Shown: positions 50,461-60,425, counted from the stretch's first letter. The stretch is 64,000 nt of DNA from Streptomyces justiciae (GCF_015163075.1 NZ_JADDXU010000026.1:50942-114941), one strand, 5' to 3'. Numbers and translations are program-made. Notes: a model not told the origin generated them from the letters alone.

Positions 50461-52871
50461 GCACTTCCCTCGATCCCATGTGGAATCTGTCGACCGGCGC
50501 CGAGCTGATCATCAACGGCAGCGCGTGGCGGATCCAGTCCTGCCTGCCGCACCTCGGCCGGGTCACGCTCGTCGACGAGGATGGCGAGACGTGGAAGACC
50601 TCGATCAGCGAACTGATGCATCGCCCGGACTGTCGCCCCTCCACGCGAACCCGCACGGACCTGCCCGCCGCGGACCGGGGCCGTCAGCCCAAGTCGATGG
50701 ACGACCTTACGGAGCATCAGCGCGAGATCGTCATGCTCCGTATGGAGCACTTGCGGGAGGCCGAAACGGGGTTTCGCAGCGGCGATCCGTGTGACGCGTT
50801 GCCGCATGAACCACGACCGCAGTACAACCCGGACACCACGACGCTGACCGATCGCCGCCACGCCAAGGAGAACGAACTTCGCAAGACCGCGGCCGAAGCT
50901 CCCGCCCAAGCGAAAGCGAACGGGCTGCACCGGGTGAGTGTGCGCACGCTGATCCGCTGGGACACTGCGCGGGCGAAATACGGCCCGATCGGCGTCGCGG
51001 ACGACCGCTGGCTGCGCGAGGCGACCGGGCACACGATCACCCCCGAAGTGCGCGAGGCGTTGTTCGCGGTGTACGCGGAGTCGACGACTCGCCGCTCGAA
51101 GCTGACCATGCGGGACAAACAGCGTCTCATCCACCAGTACGTGCGCGAGGTTTTCGAGGCCCCGGATACCAAGCCCAAAGACGGCGATGCAACAGGAGGC
51201 ACGGAGGGTAAAGCTACAGATGCTGAACCCGCTGAGAAGCCGCGCGTGCAGATCCCCAACTACGACACCCTACGGGCCATCTGGAAGGAGTGGTTCGGCT
51301 CCAACGGTGCGCGGCAGCGCTACGCACGCTCGGCGGCGAAGGCCCAGCAGTACGCGACAGGACGGCACGTCGTGGTGCACCGCCCCGGCCAGGTGGTGGC
51401 CCTGGACAGCACGGTGCTGCCGGTGAAAGTACTGGACAACGTGTTCGGCGACCCGGTGTCCGTACATCTGACGCTGGCATTGGACGTCTACACCCGCTCG
51501 ATCGTGGCGTTCCGGCTCAGTCTTGTCTCCGACAAGTCGATCGACGTCGCGATGGTGCTGCGGGACATGATGATGCCGCTGCCGATGCGCCCGGAGTGGG
51601 GCAAGAATGTGGAGTGGGCCTACCCCGGCGTCCCCAACATGGTGGTCGCGGAGTTCGCCGGGTACGAGGTCGCCGGGCTGCCGTTCTTCCCTCCCGAGAC
51701 GGTCACCACCGACCACGGCTCCGTCTACCGCAACCACCACCTCGTCGAGGTGCAGCGGGTCATCAAGGCGAACATCAAGCCCAGCCGCGTTCTGCGTCCG
51801 ACCGACAAGCACTCCGTGGAGCGGACGTTCGGCGCCATCAGGTCGCTGCTGTTCGCCCTCCTGCTCGGCTACCAGGGCACGGACGTCGCCGACCGGGGCG
51901 TGGACCCTGAGGCCGACGCCTGCCTGACCGTGACGGAGATGGAACACGTTATCGCCACCTGGGTTGTCGAGACCTGGCAGAACCGGCGCTTCGGCTCGTA
52001 CGCCCCGAGCTGGGACCCGCGTGGCGATCACAGCCCCAACAGCCTGTTCACGGCGGCCATGTCCCAGGGCGGCTTCGCCCTTCGGATTCCGCCCGCCGAG
52101 CTGTACTATCAGCTCCTGCCGCGGCACAAGCTCATGATCCACGGCAGGCGCGGGGTGAAGGTCAAGAACCTCTGGTACGACGGCCCCGCCCTGGATCCCT
52201 ACCGCGGCAAGCTCTCCCACCGCGGCGGGACGGACAAGAACAAATACGTCGTCCACCGCGACCCACGTGACCCATGCTTCGTCTTCTTCCAGGACCCCAA
52301 TACGCACGACTGGCACACACTGCGCTGGACCGGACTGCCCGAAGAAGGCGAGGTTCCCGCGTTCAGCGACGCCCGCGTCCGTGAAGCCATGCGAGAACTA
52401 CGCAAGACAGGCCTTGCCCCGAAGTCGGACACCGAACTCCTCCCGGTGCTCCTGGAGTTGATCGGTGGCAACATCCCGGTCGAGAAGTGGCCGACACAGC
52501 TCTCCAAGAGGAAGCGCACCGAGCACGCGCGCGAAGTCGCCCAGCGGGCCGCGGCGGCCGCCGACCGCCCCGCAGACGCGACCGAGAGGAAGTCGCCGCA
52601 ACCCGCCCCCGTTCCCTCTGCGCGGGCAGGTTTCTCTGACAGCAAGGTCGTCCCCCTGCGCCCGAAGGACCGCGCTCAGCAAGTACACGACGCGGTGAAC
52701 AGCGAACGTCGGCGCCGTCGCGAGGCAGCGGTCCCCGACGAGCTGCCCACGTCCCCCGATCTGTCCGAACGGCTGCGCTCGTCGAGCTTGATGGCGCTGC
52801 TGGACGACGACTTTGACGATGACGACTCCACCATCACGGCCGGCGAGGCCGAGGAAGAGGCCAGTCAGTGA
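50457..52871 (+). CDS. tnsB: TnsB-like DDE transposase
   Basis: 804 residues from GTG 50,457 (GTGA overlap with tnsA). An N-terminal region with DNA-binding helices precedes the Mu/TnsB integrase core. Catalytic residues are about Asp317 (VVALDSTVLPV), Asp419 (VTTDHGSVYRN) and Glu455 (KHSVERTFGAIR), giving DD(35)E spacing. The Mu-type C-terminal beta domain (HGRRGVKVKNLWYDGPALDP) and an acidic tail of about 30 residues (LLDDDFDDDDS) follow, the latter probably contacting TnsC. It joins the 3' ends to target DNA. Confidence 0.92.
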   Translation: MSTSLDPMWNLSTGAELIINGSAWRIQSCLPHLGRVTLVDEDGETWKTSISELMHRPDCRPSTRTRTDLPAADRGRQPKSMDDLTEHQREIVMLRMEHLREAETGFRSGDPCDALPHEPRPQYNPDTTTLTDRRHAKENELRKTAAEAPAQAKANGLHRVSVRTLIRWDTARAKYGPIGVADDRWLREATGHTITPEVREALFAVYAESTTRRSKLTMRDKQRLIHQYVREVFEAPDTKPKDGDATGGTEGKATDAEPAEKPRVQIPNYDTLRAIWKEWFGSNGARQRYARSAAKAQQYATGRHVVVHRPGQVVALDSTVLPVKVLDNVFGDPVSVHLTLALDVYTRSIVAFRLSLVSDKSIDVAMVLRDMMMPLPMRPEWGKNVEWAYPGVPNMVVAEFAGYEVAGLPFFPPETVTTDHGSVYRNHHLVEVQRVIKANIKPSRVLRPTDKHSVERTFGAIRSLLFALLLGYQGTDVADRGVDPEADACLTVTEMEHVIATWVVETWQNRRFGSYAPSWDPRGDHSPNSLFTAAMSQGGFALRIPPAELYYQLLPRHKLMIHGRRGVKVKNLWYDGPALDPYRGKLSHRGGTDKNKYVVHRDPRDPCFVFFQDPNTHDWHTLRWTGLPEEGEVPAFSDARVREAMRELRKTGLAPKSDTELLPVLLELIGGNIPVEKWPTQLSKRKRTEHAREVAQRAAAAADRPADATERKSPQPAPVPSARAGFSDSKVVPLRPKDRAQQVHDAVNSERRRRREAAVPDELPTSPDLSERLRSSSLMALLDDDFDDDDSTITAGEAEEEASQ

Positions 52872-54115
52872 CCTCGAAGCAGAACCCGCTGTCGTTCCTT
52901 CCCGGCCCGGCGGTGGACCGCACCACCTTCGAAGGCTGGAACCGATGGTGCGAGACCCGCGACGCCTTCGTCCCTGCGCCGATCCTCACCGCTGAGCAGT
53001 ACAAACGCCTCACGAAGCGCCAGAAACGCATCCACGATCTGCATCGCCTCGCGACGCACAGCTCCCTGCCGATCCAGGCCACCCCCATGAGCGAACGCGT
53101 CGCCCACGCCGTCCTCGCCCGCGTCGAGGACGGCGCCTTCAGCCACAAGGCCGGAACCCGCGGCGGCATCATGGTCAACGGCGACGGCGCCCAGGGCAAG
53201 ACCGAGACCATCTGCGAGGCCCTGGCCATCTTCCAGGAAGAGTGGCTGGCCCTGAACAACTACGCGAACCCCGACGCCATGCCCGGCACCCGCGACCTGG
53301 TCGCCCCCGTCGCCTACGTACGCTGCCCCGTCAAGGCCACCCCCATCTCCACCTGCCAGCGCATCCTCGACTTCTACGGCGAGGACTACAAGGGCATGCG
53401 ACTGGAAGACCTCGTGCGCACCGTCAAGACCGCAGTCGTCGAGCACGCCACGAAGGCCCTCGTGATCGACGACATCACCCGCCTCAAGCTGCATCGCGAA
53501 GCCGACCAGGACGTCCTCGACCTGATCCGCGAAATGATGAGCATGCCCGTCACCCTCATCCTCGTCGGCGTCGGCATCCCCACCTCGGGCCTGCTGCGCG
53601 AAGGCCGCCGCGACCCCAAGACCCAGGAGTGGATCTACGAGCCGGTCAAGGACGCCGGCCGCAGCCCCAACGCCCACGCCGCAAGCCAGCACGAACGCCG
53701 CTTCCAGGTCGTCGACCTCGACCCGTTCAGGTACAAGACACCAGCGCAGATGGAGGCCTGGATGGTCCATCTCCGCCGCTTGGAGGGCGAGTTGCGCCTG
53801 CTGAGCGACACCACCGGCATGCTCACCGAGGGCGACATGCCCGAGTACCTGTTCAACCGCACCAAGGGCGTCGTCGGCATCCTGGAGAAGCTCATCCAGC
53901 ACGGCTGCCGCCGCGCCATGGAGGACAAGAGCGAGCGCCTGACCAAGGGGCTGCTCAACCAGTTCACGGTCACCCCGGACGACATGCCCGACCTCGACGC
54001 CGGGTCAGGCGAACAGCCCCACATCCCGCCCCACGAGCCGACGCAGAAGAAGAACTCCCAAGGCCGCAACACCGTGTTCGACGACGACGGCCCGGCCCAG
54101 AAAGACGCCGGATGA
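52868..54115 (+). CDS. tnsC: TnsC-like AAA+ transposition regulator
   Basis: 415 residues, GTG start overlapping tnsB (GTGA). Walker A is VNGDGAQGKTE (Lys about 111), Walker B is ALVIDDI (Asp about 201-202), and the sensor region is VTLILVGVGIP. It resembles TniB/TnsC ATPases, which polymerise on target DNA and link the TniQ-marked site to the transposase. The GKTE in place of GKS/T is seen in this family. The stop overlaps the tniQ start by four bases (ATGA). Confidence 0.9.
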   Translation: MTSKQNPLSFLPGPAVDRTTFEGWNRWCETRDAFVPAPILTAEQYKRLTKRQKRIHDLHRLATHSSLPIQATPMSERVAHAVLARVEDGAFSHKAGTRGGIMVNGDGAQGKTETICEALAIFQEEWLALNNYANPDAMPGTRDLVAPVAYVRCPVKATPISTCQRILDFYGEDYKGMRLEDLVRTVKTAVVEHATKALVIDDITRLKLHREADQDVLDLIREMMSMPVTLILVGVGIPTSGLLREGRRDPKTQEWIYEPVKDAGRSPNAHAASQHERRFQVVDLDPFRYKTPAQMEAWMVHLRRLEGELRLLSDTTGMLTEGDMPEYLFNRTKGVVGILEKLIQHGCRRAMEDKSERLTKGLLNQFTVTPDDMPDLDAGSGEQPHIPPHEPTQKKNSQGRNTVFDDDGPAQKDAG

Positions 54116-56079
54116 GCGAGGTACGGCGTCGTGTGCTGGCCCGCTCCATGGACCCGCTGCCGGAGGAGTCCCTGCCGGGGTATCTCCTCCGGCTCGCCTA
54201 CCGGCTCGGCCGCTCCCCAGGGCGCATCGCCGAGCTGTGCGGGATCAGCGACGGTCGCCAGCGTCGCCTCGTCGCCGACCACCTGCTCGAACTGCCCGCA
54301 GACACGGCCACCGCGTTCGCGCAGGAGAGTGGCCTGTCGGAAGCCGAAGTACGAGGCCTCGCGCTGATGCGGTACGCGAGGACCTATCCGGCGCTACGGG
54401 TGAAGCGAGGAGCTGAATCCCCTCAGACGGGTCGGAAGGGATACTTCGGCAGCGTCAGCCACTTCTATTCGGCGTCCTGGAGCGTGAACTTCTCCAGCCG
54501 CTACTGCCCCGACTGTCTCGTCGGCGACAGCAGTGCGGTCCAAGTCGCGTACGGCGGCGCGTGGAGTCTGCGCTGGCACCTGCCGGTCGTCTTCGCTTGC
54601 TCGCAGCACCAACGGCTCCTAGACGTACGGTGCCCCTCCTGCCGCAAGCCGATCAACCAGTCCTACGCGGGCCGCGCCACATTGATCACCCAGCCCTCGA
54701 ACAGTGTTCGCCTGCATCCTGTCCAGTGCCGCAACACTGTCCCCGGATCGGGCGATCGCGTCTCTCGCGTACGCCTCTGCGGCGCGCGCCTCGACCAGCC
54801 GACCGACCACGACGTGCAGACGCAGGTTTCCCCTGCGGACCACGCGCACCTCATCGAGCTGCAGCGCCAGCTCGATCAGCTCCTGTTCCCCGCAGCAGCT
54901 TCCGTGGATGAGGAGCAACCTCGTGGCTGGACCATCCAAGAGCTCATCCCCATCGCCCAGTTACTCACCCTGAGCTGGCCCGCTGGGAGAAATCTCGCCC
55001 CATCGGACGGGCTCGCTTCGCTCATCGACGAGTACGCGGCCCCCATTCACGCGCACCTCCTCAAGGCGCCCGCCCGGCGCAACGCTCAGCTCCGGCTCCT
55101 GTGGTCCGCACCGCAGGACAGTGCTCAATGCGGGGCGCTGCTCCTGAGCGCGAAGGCCCTGTTGGACGAGGCTCCCGACGAGGCCGCATTGCGGGAACGC
55201 GTCCGCCCCCTGGCGCAGTTCGCCTTCGAGAACGCACCCGCGAGCGCGTGCCGGTCCTTCTTCAGCCGGCCGGACTTCTCACCAGGCCTGGCGCGGGCCA
55301 TGGCCCGCCGCGTGCACGGCTTCTACGCCGCCGGCCCCCTGGAGTACGCCACCCTGCGGGTTCCCTCTCGCGCCTGCCGCTTCACCGTCGAAGAGGTACC
55401 CTCCCATCTCCCGACGTCCTGGTACGACAAGTACTTCGGCGACTTCGCCGCCCACGTTCCCCTGGCCAACCTGTACACGGTGCGCCACCTGCGGCGCGCG
55501 GCCTCCCTGAAACTCGCCGAAATGGCTGCCGGTGGATCATGGCGGAACTGTGCCGAAGCCCTCGACATCCCTGTCGGTCAAGCCCACAGCGCACTCGTCA
55601 AGCTCCGCCACCAGTTCGGCGACAGCGGTTTATGGACACGCTTCGAGGACGTCACCGAAGCGCTCGCCCACCACCTAGACGTCCTTCCCGAGCGCATCAA
55701 CTACGCCCGGCGCCGCCGCGCCCTGGCTGAATGGCAGATGCCAGACGAGGACTGGACCGCGCTCTGCTCCGACGTGCGGCAGGCGGACCGGTTCACCGCC
55801 CAGTACGGCACAACTCTCGGCACCGTGCTGGCATGGACCGAAGCCACCCAGGCCGACTATCACCTGTGCCCACTGCTGGACAGAATGCGCAGCGGCCCTA
55901 CCGGCATCGCCCGGCTGATCGACGAACTCTCCGCTTTCTTCACGCCGGCCAACCACCGCGGCGGCCGCCTCGAACTGCGTCACCGCATCGCACGCTACGC
56001 CGCGCGGCTCGGGGAGGAAGATGGGGATCGGGGAGGCTTGCCGGTCGCCGTCGCCCAGCGCAACTCGCGATGGGCATGA
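54112..56079 (+). CDS. tniQ: TniQ family target-selection protein (copy 2)
   Basis: 655 residues. The N-terminus MDPLPEESLPGYLLRLAYRL is nearly the same as copy 1. Zinc block: RYCPDCLVGD, FACSQHQRLLDVRCPSC. The C-terminal part holds repeated helix-turn-helix-like segments (LRRAASLKLAEMAAGGSWRN). Last gene of the coupled tnsA-tnsB-tnsC-tniQ operon. It presumably recognises the main attachment site; which site is unknown. Confidence 0.86.
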   Translation: MSEVRRRVLARSMDPLPEESLPGYLLRLAYRLGRSPGRIAELCGISDGRQRRLVADHLLELPADTATAFAQESGLSEAEVRGLALMRYARTYPALRVKRGAESPQTGRKGYFGSVSHFYSASWSVNFSSRYCPDCLVGDSSAVQVAYGGAWSLRWHLPVVFACSQHQRLLDVRCPSCRKPINQSYAGRATLITQPSNSVRLHPVQCRNTVPGSGDRVSRVRLCGARLDQPTDHDVQTQVSPADHAHLIELQRQLDQLLFPAAASVDEEQPRGWTIQELIPIAQLLTLSWPAGRNLAPSDGLASLIDEYAAPIHAHLLKAPARRNAQLRLLWSAPQDSAQCGALLLSAKALLDEAPDEAALRERVRPLAQFAFENAPASACRSFFSRPDFSPGLARAMARRVHGFYAAGPLEYATLRVPSRACRFTVEEVPSHLPTSWYDKYFGDFAAHVPLANLYTVRHLRRAASLKLAEMAAGGSWRNCAEALDIPVGQAHSALVKLRHQFGDSGLWTRFEDVTEALAHHLDVLPERINYARRRRALAEWQMPDEDWTALCSDVRQADRFTAQYGTTLGTVLAWTEATQADYHLCPLLDRMRSGPTGIARLIDELSAFFTPANHRGGRLELRHRIARYAARLGEEDGDRGGLPVAVAQRNSRWA

Positions 56080-56138
56080 GCGCTGCCCCGGCGTTGCCCA
56101 CACCTCCCGGCCGCCCTTCAAGTCGGTGACGTCTGCGC

Positions 56139-58832
56139 TCAGGCCGGCAACCCCAGCAGTCGACGGCGTGCCGTCACCAGCCCTCTCCACCGTTGCCGCG
56201 TCCTCCGCTGTCCATCCACCCACCGCGGCCCAGGGGCGGCCACGGGCAGCGGCAGGTCGCCCATGAAGTACGCGATGTCGACGTAGTACGCGTAACCGCC
56301 TCGGCGGGTGAGCCCTCTCAACTGATCGATCGCAAGCTGGAGCCCCGCGTCATCGCCGAGTACCGCGTGGTGAAAGCACAGGGCCAGTTGGAGTTTGGCG
56401 GCCGCGTAGGCGATCCCCGAGACATCGATCTCCGCACGCAGCACCGCACCCCGATCGAGGACGTCAGCGCCCCGTCCGGCATCGCGTACGAGACCGGCGA
56501 TGCGGGCGGTGATCTCGTTGGAGCGCAGGCTGAGGGACTCCAGCATCCGTTCGGCCAGGTCGAGTTCATCATCCGCGCGCGCAGGGTCGGCCAGGGCCGC
56601 GGCGAAGGCGAGGTGGGCCTGCGCTACGGCTGTCTCGCCCACGACCCCGTGCTGTTCCGCTTCGTCGCGTCCGGCCCGGTAGGCCGCGACCGCACGGTCG
56701 ATATCGCCCTGTACCCACCACACGTCGCCCATGACCCGGTGGTGCCGTCCTTCCCATCCGAGTTCCCCGGCGGCCTCCAGGGCGGCAGGGAAGTCTCCGG
56801 CCAAGCGGCTCAGATGCGCCAGGCCGCGCCGCGCGGCCGGCGCCAACCGCCCTTGACCCGCGACGACGTGTCTCATGCCGTCACGTGAGGCGTCGGTCAG
56901 ACCGAGATCGCGTTGCGCCTTGGAGCGGTAGTACAGGGCGAGATCCGCGAGTTCGTCGGGCAGCAGTCCCGACGTGAGGACCGCCGACAGCCGACTGACC
57001 GTACGTTCACGGTGCTCGTGCTGGCGACGTGCGACCGCGCTGAGCGTGTCCACCAGGGCGGCGGCCGGCGTGCCCGCGCCAACTCCCAGGGCGTCATCAG
57101 CATCCGGCAGGACGAGTGGTTCCCAGATGGAGTCGGCTACGTACTGGAAGGCGGCGTCGATGAGCCAATCGAGCTCCAGCTGGAACTCGCGGGCGAGCCA
57201 AAGGCCTTGTCGAAGGCAGCCGAGCAGCAGCGCGCGGTCCCGTCGCGGGCCGTGGCGCCATTCGTCGGCCAGAGCTGTGAAAGCACGCTGAGCGGCGCGC
57301 TGCCAGTCCCGCTGCGACCAGCGGTCGTCACCGGTGTCGGATGCGTTGCGGATGGCGGCGCGTATGACGTCGTGCAGGTGGAAGGGCCACCGCTCGTTGA
57401 CGGTCTCCCGCACGAAGGGCCGCTCGACCAGACGGAGGACGGGAGCGTCGTACTCCAGGCCGGAGGCCTTGGCGGCGAGCGGGACGGAGAAGGCGTTGAA
57501 CAGGCTGACCGACCGCAGCACATGCCGCTCGTCGAGGGTGAGGTCGCTCAGGGTGCGGGTGATCAGTGCCGGGAAGTCGTGGTCGAAGTCGGCGAGTTGG
57601 GGCTGTGCGCCGCCCCGGCGCAGTTCGAGGTAGCGCATGACCGCTAGGTCCAGGTACAGCGGCAGGCCGTGGGAGCGTTCGGCGATGACCCGGCGTATCG
57701 GCATGTCGATCAACGGCTGTCGGTCCTTCACGAGGCGACGGGCGAGGTAGTCCTCGCAGTCTTCGGGAGAGAAGTCGCCGATCAGGATCTGGCGGGACGC
57801 CGGTTCAGTCACGTTGATGCTTGTGCGGGCCTGTGAGGCGACGGGCGGTTGCAGGCCAGGCCAGGCTCCCGGCCCGGCCCAGTCGAGTTGGCCGGCGAGC
57901 GCTTCGTCGCCCCACTGCAGCCGGTTGCGTCCGGTGACGATGAAGAACGCGTTCGGCATGAGCCAGACGAGCCGCTGGAGCAGCCGTTCTACGTCGCGGT
58001 GTGTGCGGTCACCGATGTCCTCGAACGTGTCGAGCAGGACCACGGGCAACGTCCGCTTAGCCGTCGGGAGTTGTGCGAGGTCCCAGGCGAGGAGGTGCGG
58101 GTAGAAGCTGAGGGCGTCCGGACCGGGCTCGGCTTCGAGGAGGTCGGCGAGGCGCGTGCAGCCGGCGAGGGCGCGTACGGCCTGCCGCCGCTCGCGCAGC
58201 GCCCTGACTAGGGCGCCGGTGCCGTGCCCCATAGCGCTGCCGACCGTGCCGGGCAGCAGGAGGGCCTGGGCGACGTCGCTGAGCACGGACTGCATGTGCT
58301 GCGGCAGCGCGGCCGCGGCGCTGAACCGGCCGAGGAGTCCGCCGCGGCGCAGGTGTTCCTCGATCGGCTCGCCGGGGTGGTTGTGCTCCCAGTAGCGGCG
58401 CAGGGCGAGATCGAAGGCGGGCATCGGTCGCCCCATGACGGTGAGCGCGAGCCGGACGGAGAGGATGACACGCTCGAAGTCGGTGTTCGCCGAGCGGGCG
58501 AGGTCGATGCGCACCGGGATCACGCGGTGCCGGTGCAGGTACGCCGGCGGCGCCCACTGCGGCGGCCGGTCGTCCCCTCGCGCCAGGACGGCCTCGATCT
58601 TGCGCGAGAGCGTCGACTTCCCGATCCCGCCGACTCCATGGAACACGAGGACGTTGCGGCGGGGGCTTTCCAAGTCCTCCGCGTCGAAACCCGGCGCGCT
58701 GACCCGGCTCAGGTGCTCCGCCAGGCATTCTGTGACCGTCTGCCACTGCGCCTGGCGGTTCGTGAACGCCTCGCTCGCGGAGATGCTCCGGTCGTTCGAA
58801 CTGAACAGGGTCCGAAGGTCCCGGTCGTCCAC
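56139..58832 (-). CDS. STAND-type P-loop NTPase with C-terminal TPR-like repeats
   Basis: 897 residues from GTG 58,832 (AAGAGGGGG upstream). Walker A is FHGVGGIGKST at about 66-74, Walker B is PVVLLDTFED; RNRLQW and the winged-helix region (RTLSDLTLDERHVLRSVSLF) follow the NTPase core. The C-terminal half is helical with TPR-like units (DIDRAVAAYRAGRDEAEQHG). STAND NTPases of this build include bacterial antiviral sensors and transcription regulators. No effector domain is visible at the N-terminus, so the role is open. Convergent with the tns operon (59-base gap), probable transposon cargo. Confidence 0.75.
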   Translation of the reverse strand: MDDRDLRTLFSSNDRSISASEAFTNRQAQWQTVTECLAEHLSRVSAPGFDAEDLESPRRNVLVFHGVGGIGKSTLSRKIEAVLARGDDRPPQWAPPAYLHRHRVIPVRIDLARSANTDFERVILSVRLALTVMGRPMPAFDLALRRYWEHNHPGEPIEEHLRRGGLLGRFSAAAALPQHMQSVLSDVAQALLLPGTVGSAMGHGTGALVRALRERRQAVRALAGCTRLADLLEAEPGPDALSFYPHLLAWDLAQLPTAKRTLPVVLLDTFEDIGDRTHRDVERLLQRLVWLMPNAFFIVTGRNRLQWGDEALAGQLDWAGPGAWPGLQPPVASQARTSINVTEPASRQILIGDFSPEDCEDYLARRLVKDRQPLIDMPIRRVIAERSHGLPLYLDLAVMRYLELRRGGAQPQLADFDHDFPALITRTLSDLTLDERHVLRSVSLFNAFSVPLAAKASGLEYDAPVLRLVERPFVRETVNERWPFHLHDVIRAAIRNASDTGDDRWSQRDWQRAAQRAFTALADEWRHGPRRDRALLLGCLRQGLWLAREFQLELDWLIDAAFQYVADSIWEPLVLPDADDALGVGAGTPAAALVDTLSAVARRQHEHRERTVSRLSAVLTSGLLPDELADLALYYRSKAQRDLGLTDASRDGMRHVVAGQGRLAPAARRGLAHLSRLAGDFPAALEAAGELGWEGRHHRVMGDVWWVQGDIDRAVAAYRAGRDEAEQHGVVGETAVAQAHLAFAAALADPARADDELDLAERMLESLSLRSNEITARIAGLVRDAGRGADVLDRGAVLRAEIDVSGIAYAAAKLQLALCFHHAVLGDDAGLQLAIDQLRGLTRRGGYAYYVDIAYFMGDLPLPVAAPGPRWVDGQRRTRQRWRGLVTARRRLLGLPA

Positions 58833-58998
58833 ATGTCCCCCTCTTGACGATCAAGTCGCGTCAATCTACGTCTACTTGGGCCGGGGACGGCAAGGTACGC
58901 GATCCGGCCACGTGTCCGCCTGAGAGAGTCCGGGGTGCCGGTAGCGTCGTCGACGACGGGCGCGGGTAGGCCTCGTATCACTTCGGAGGGGAGCACTG

Positions 58999-59829
58999 GT
59001 GGTCGACCGGATCTGGCTGGATGTCCCGTACGCGGAGAAGGACCAGGCGAAGGCGGCTGGAGCCCGGTGGGATCCGGCCGCCAAACGCTGGTACGCGCCC
59101 CGCCGGGGTATGGCGGCGCTCGACGCGTGGGCTGCCGCTCCGGACGTGCCGGACTTGCTGCCCGGCGAAGACCGCACGCTGGGGCAGGGCTTGTTTGTTG
59201 ACCTGGTGCCCTCCAGCTGCTGGTTCACCAATGTGCGGTCTTGCGTGACGCCGAGGGACTGGGAGCGGCTTCGGCGGATGATCACTAGCCGGGCCGGGAG
59301 GCGGTGCGAGGCATGCGGCGCCACCGAAGACCGCACCGCCCAGCGGTGGCTGGAGGCGCATGAGCGGTGGGTGTACGACGACGCGGCCCGGATCCAGCGC
59401 CTGAAGCGGCTGATCTGCCTGTGCACGGACTGCCACACCGTCACCCACTACGGATACGCTCAGGTCCGCGGCTTGGAGTCGAAGGCCTTCGCCCACCTGG
59501 TCAAGGTGACGAAGATGGACGGCGTGTCCGCCCGCCGCCACATCGACGCCGCGTTCACGCAGTGGCGGCGCCGCTCCGCCGTCACATGGCAGCTGGACCT
59601 GAGCATCCTCACGGACGCGGGCATCACCCTGAAGCGACCGCCCGCCGCAGCTGACCGGCCCGGTGTCGCCGCGGCCCAACTCGCCGCAGAGCGAGGCGTC
59701 CCCCGCCCCTCTGCCTCCGCCTCGCTCCCCACTACCCCAGCGGTGCCCTCGCGCCCCACCCCGAACGTGCCTCGCCCGCGTGACGACTCAACGTCGCTGC
59801 TCCGCCGCATGTTCGGCCGGGGGCGCTGA
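58999..59829 (+). CDS. DUF5710 domain fused to HNH-type nuclease domain
   Basis: 276 residues. Residues about 4-45 are DUF5710 (WLDVPYAEKDQAKAAGARWD, then RWYAPR). Residues about 100-150 have an HNH/zinc layout: Cys103 and Cys106 in RCEACGAT, His121-Glu122 in EAHERW, then Cys142, Cys145, His146 and His150 in LCTDCHTVTH. A helical segment and a Pro-rich tail follow. GTG at 58,999 is preceded by GGAGGGGAG. A DNA nuclease linked to mobility or defence is plausible. Divergent from the STAND NTPase (166 bases). Confidence 0.74.
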   Translation: MVDRIWLDVPYAEKDQAKAAGARWDPAAKRWYAPRRGMAALDAWAAAPDVPDLLPGEDRTLGQGLFVDLVPSSCWFTNVRSCVTPRDWERLRRMITSRAGRRCEACGATEDRTAQRWLEAHERWVYDDAARIQRLKRLICLCTDCHTVTHYGYAQVRGLESKAFAHLVKVTKMDGVSARRHIDAAFTQWRRRSAVTWQLDLSILTDAGITLKRPPAAADRPGVAAAQLAAERGVPRPSASASLPTTPAVPSRPTPNVPRPRDDSTSLLRRMFGRGR

Positions 59830-60374
59830 TCACCTGCGACCGCCCGTCAGGCAGGGACCGCCGGCTCCCCTCCGCAAGCCGCAGCACGTTCCGACTCCTC
59901 GTGGCTCGGGTCAACGACCAGCGGCTTGACGTCGGCTTCGTCGCCTACGAGGCGGGGCGGCTGCGCGTTACCGAACCGCCGCCATCGCAGTCCGACCATG
60001 TCGGTGAACTCCAGTCCGAACACCAGCTAAGCATCCGCAGCAAGGGCGGGGTGTCCGGGAAGGACAGGCTGAGCTGCGGACTGCTGCTCCTTCGATCCGG
60101 GTGCTCAGCACGGTCCGAGGTGCCACACAACTCATACCGGATCGCCGTCAACGGGCCGTCGTCGGCCGTGCAGAAGACCCAGCGCTGCGGATCGACGATC
60201 GGGCCTTCAGCATCGTTGATCACCATCAGGCCCACGTGCAGGCGCCCACTGAAGTTCCGATGCCCTGCCCCGCGGCCAGCTCCGACCGCGTCGGTGCCCT
60301 TCGGATCGTAGAAGGACGCCTCCTTCCCCACAGCCCTGGCACGCTCTCTCGGCGGCACCCACGCACAACGAAGA
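59830..60374 (-). other. Stretch between cargo and chromosomal genes; possible remnant ORF 59,945-60,358
   Basis: 545 bases without a secure gene. One minus-strand frame (59,945-60,358, GTG start, 137 codons) has a protein-like middle part (FYDPKGTDAVGAG; VGLMVINDAEGPIVDPQRWV) but a low-complexity Ser/Pro-rich end, so it may be a truncated gene. The right end of the Tn7-like element should be here, but I see no clear inverse of TGTGACCAGGA. Confidence 0.35.
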
Positions 60375-60400
60375 CCCCCGGGGCGGACACCATCCGGGGG
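60375..60400 (-). terminator. Terminator of the MFS exporter gene
   Basis: CCCCCGG and CCGGGGG form a 7-base stem with a 12-base loop, 26 bases after the exporter stop codon. No T run. Confidence 0.65.
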
Positions 60401-60425
60401 CCTTCAGTTCAGTGGCGGATCAGGA

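Larger units (their letters stand above)
44564..59829. mobile_element. Tn7-like transposon B (right end not identified)
   Basis: Begins at left end B and contains tnsA, tnsB, tnsC, two tniQ genes and cargo: a three-helix membrane protein, an AlbA_2 protein, a STAND NTPase and a DUF5710-HNH protein. The end coordinate is only the last clear cargo gene; the true right end lies somewhere between 56,080 and the exporter terminator at 60,375, or has been lost. No TGTGAC...-type inverse end was found by eye there. Chromosomal genes resume with the MFS exporter. Confidence 0.65.

Noticed and set aside
60120..60368. Right end of the Tn7-like element (GCCACACA at about 60,122 or CACGCACA at about 60,360)
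   Set aside because: Neither is followed inward by the CCTGGTCACA-type inverse of the left end or by TnsB-site repeats, and no matching 5-base duplication is seen.
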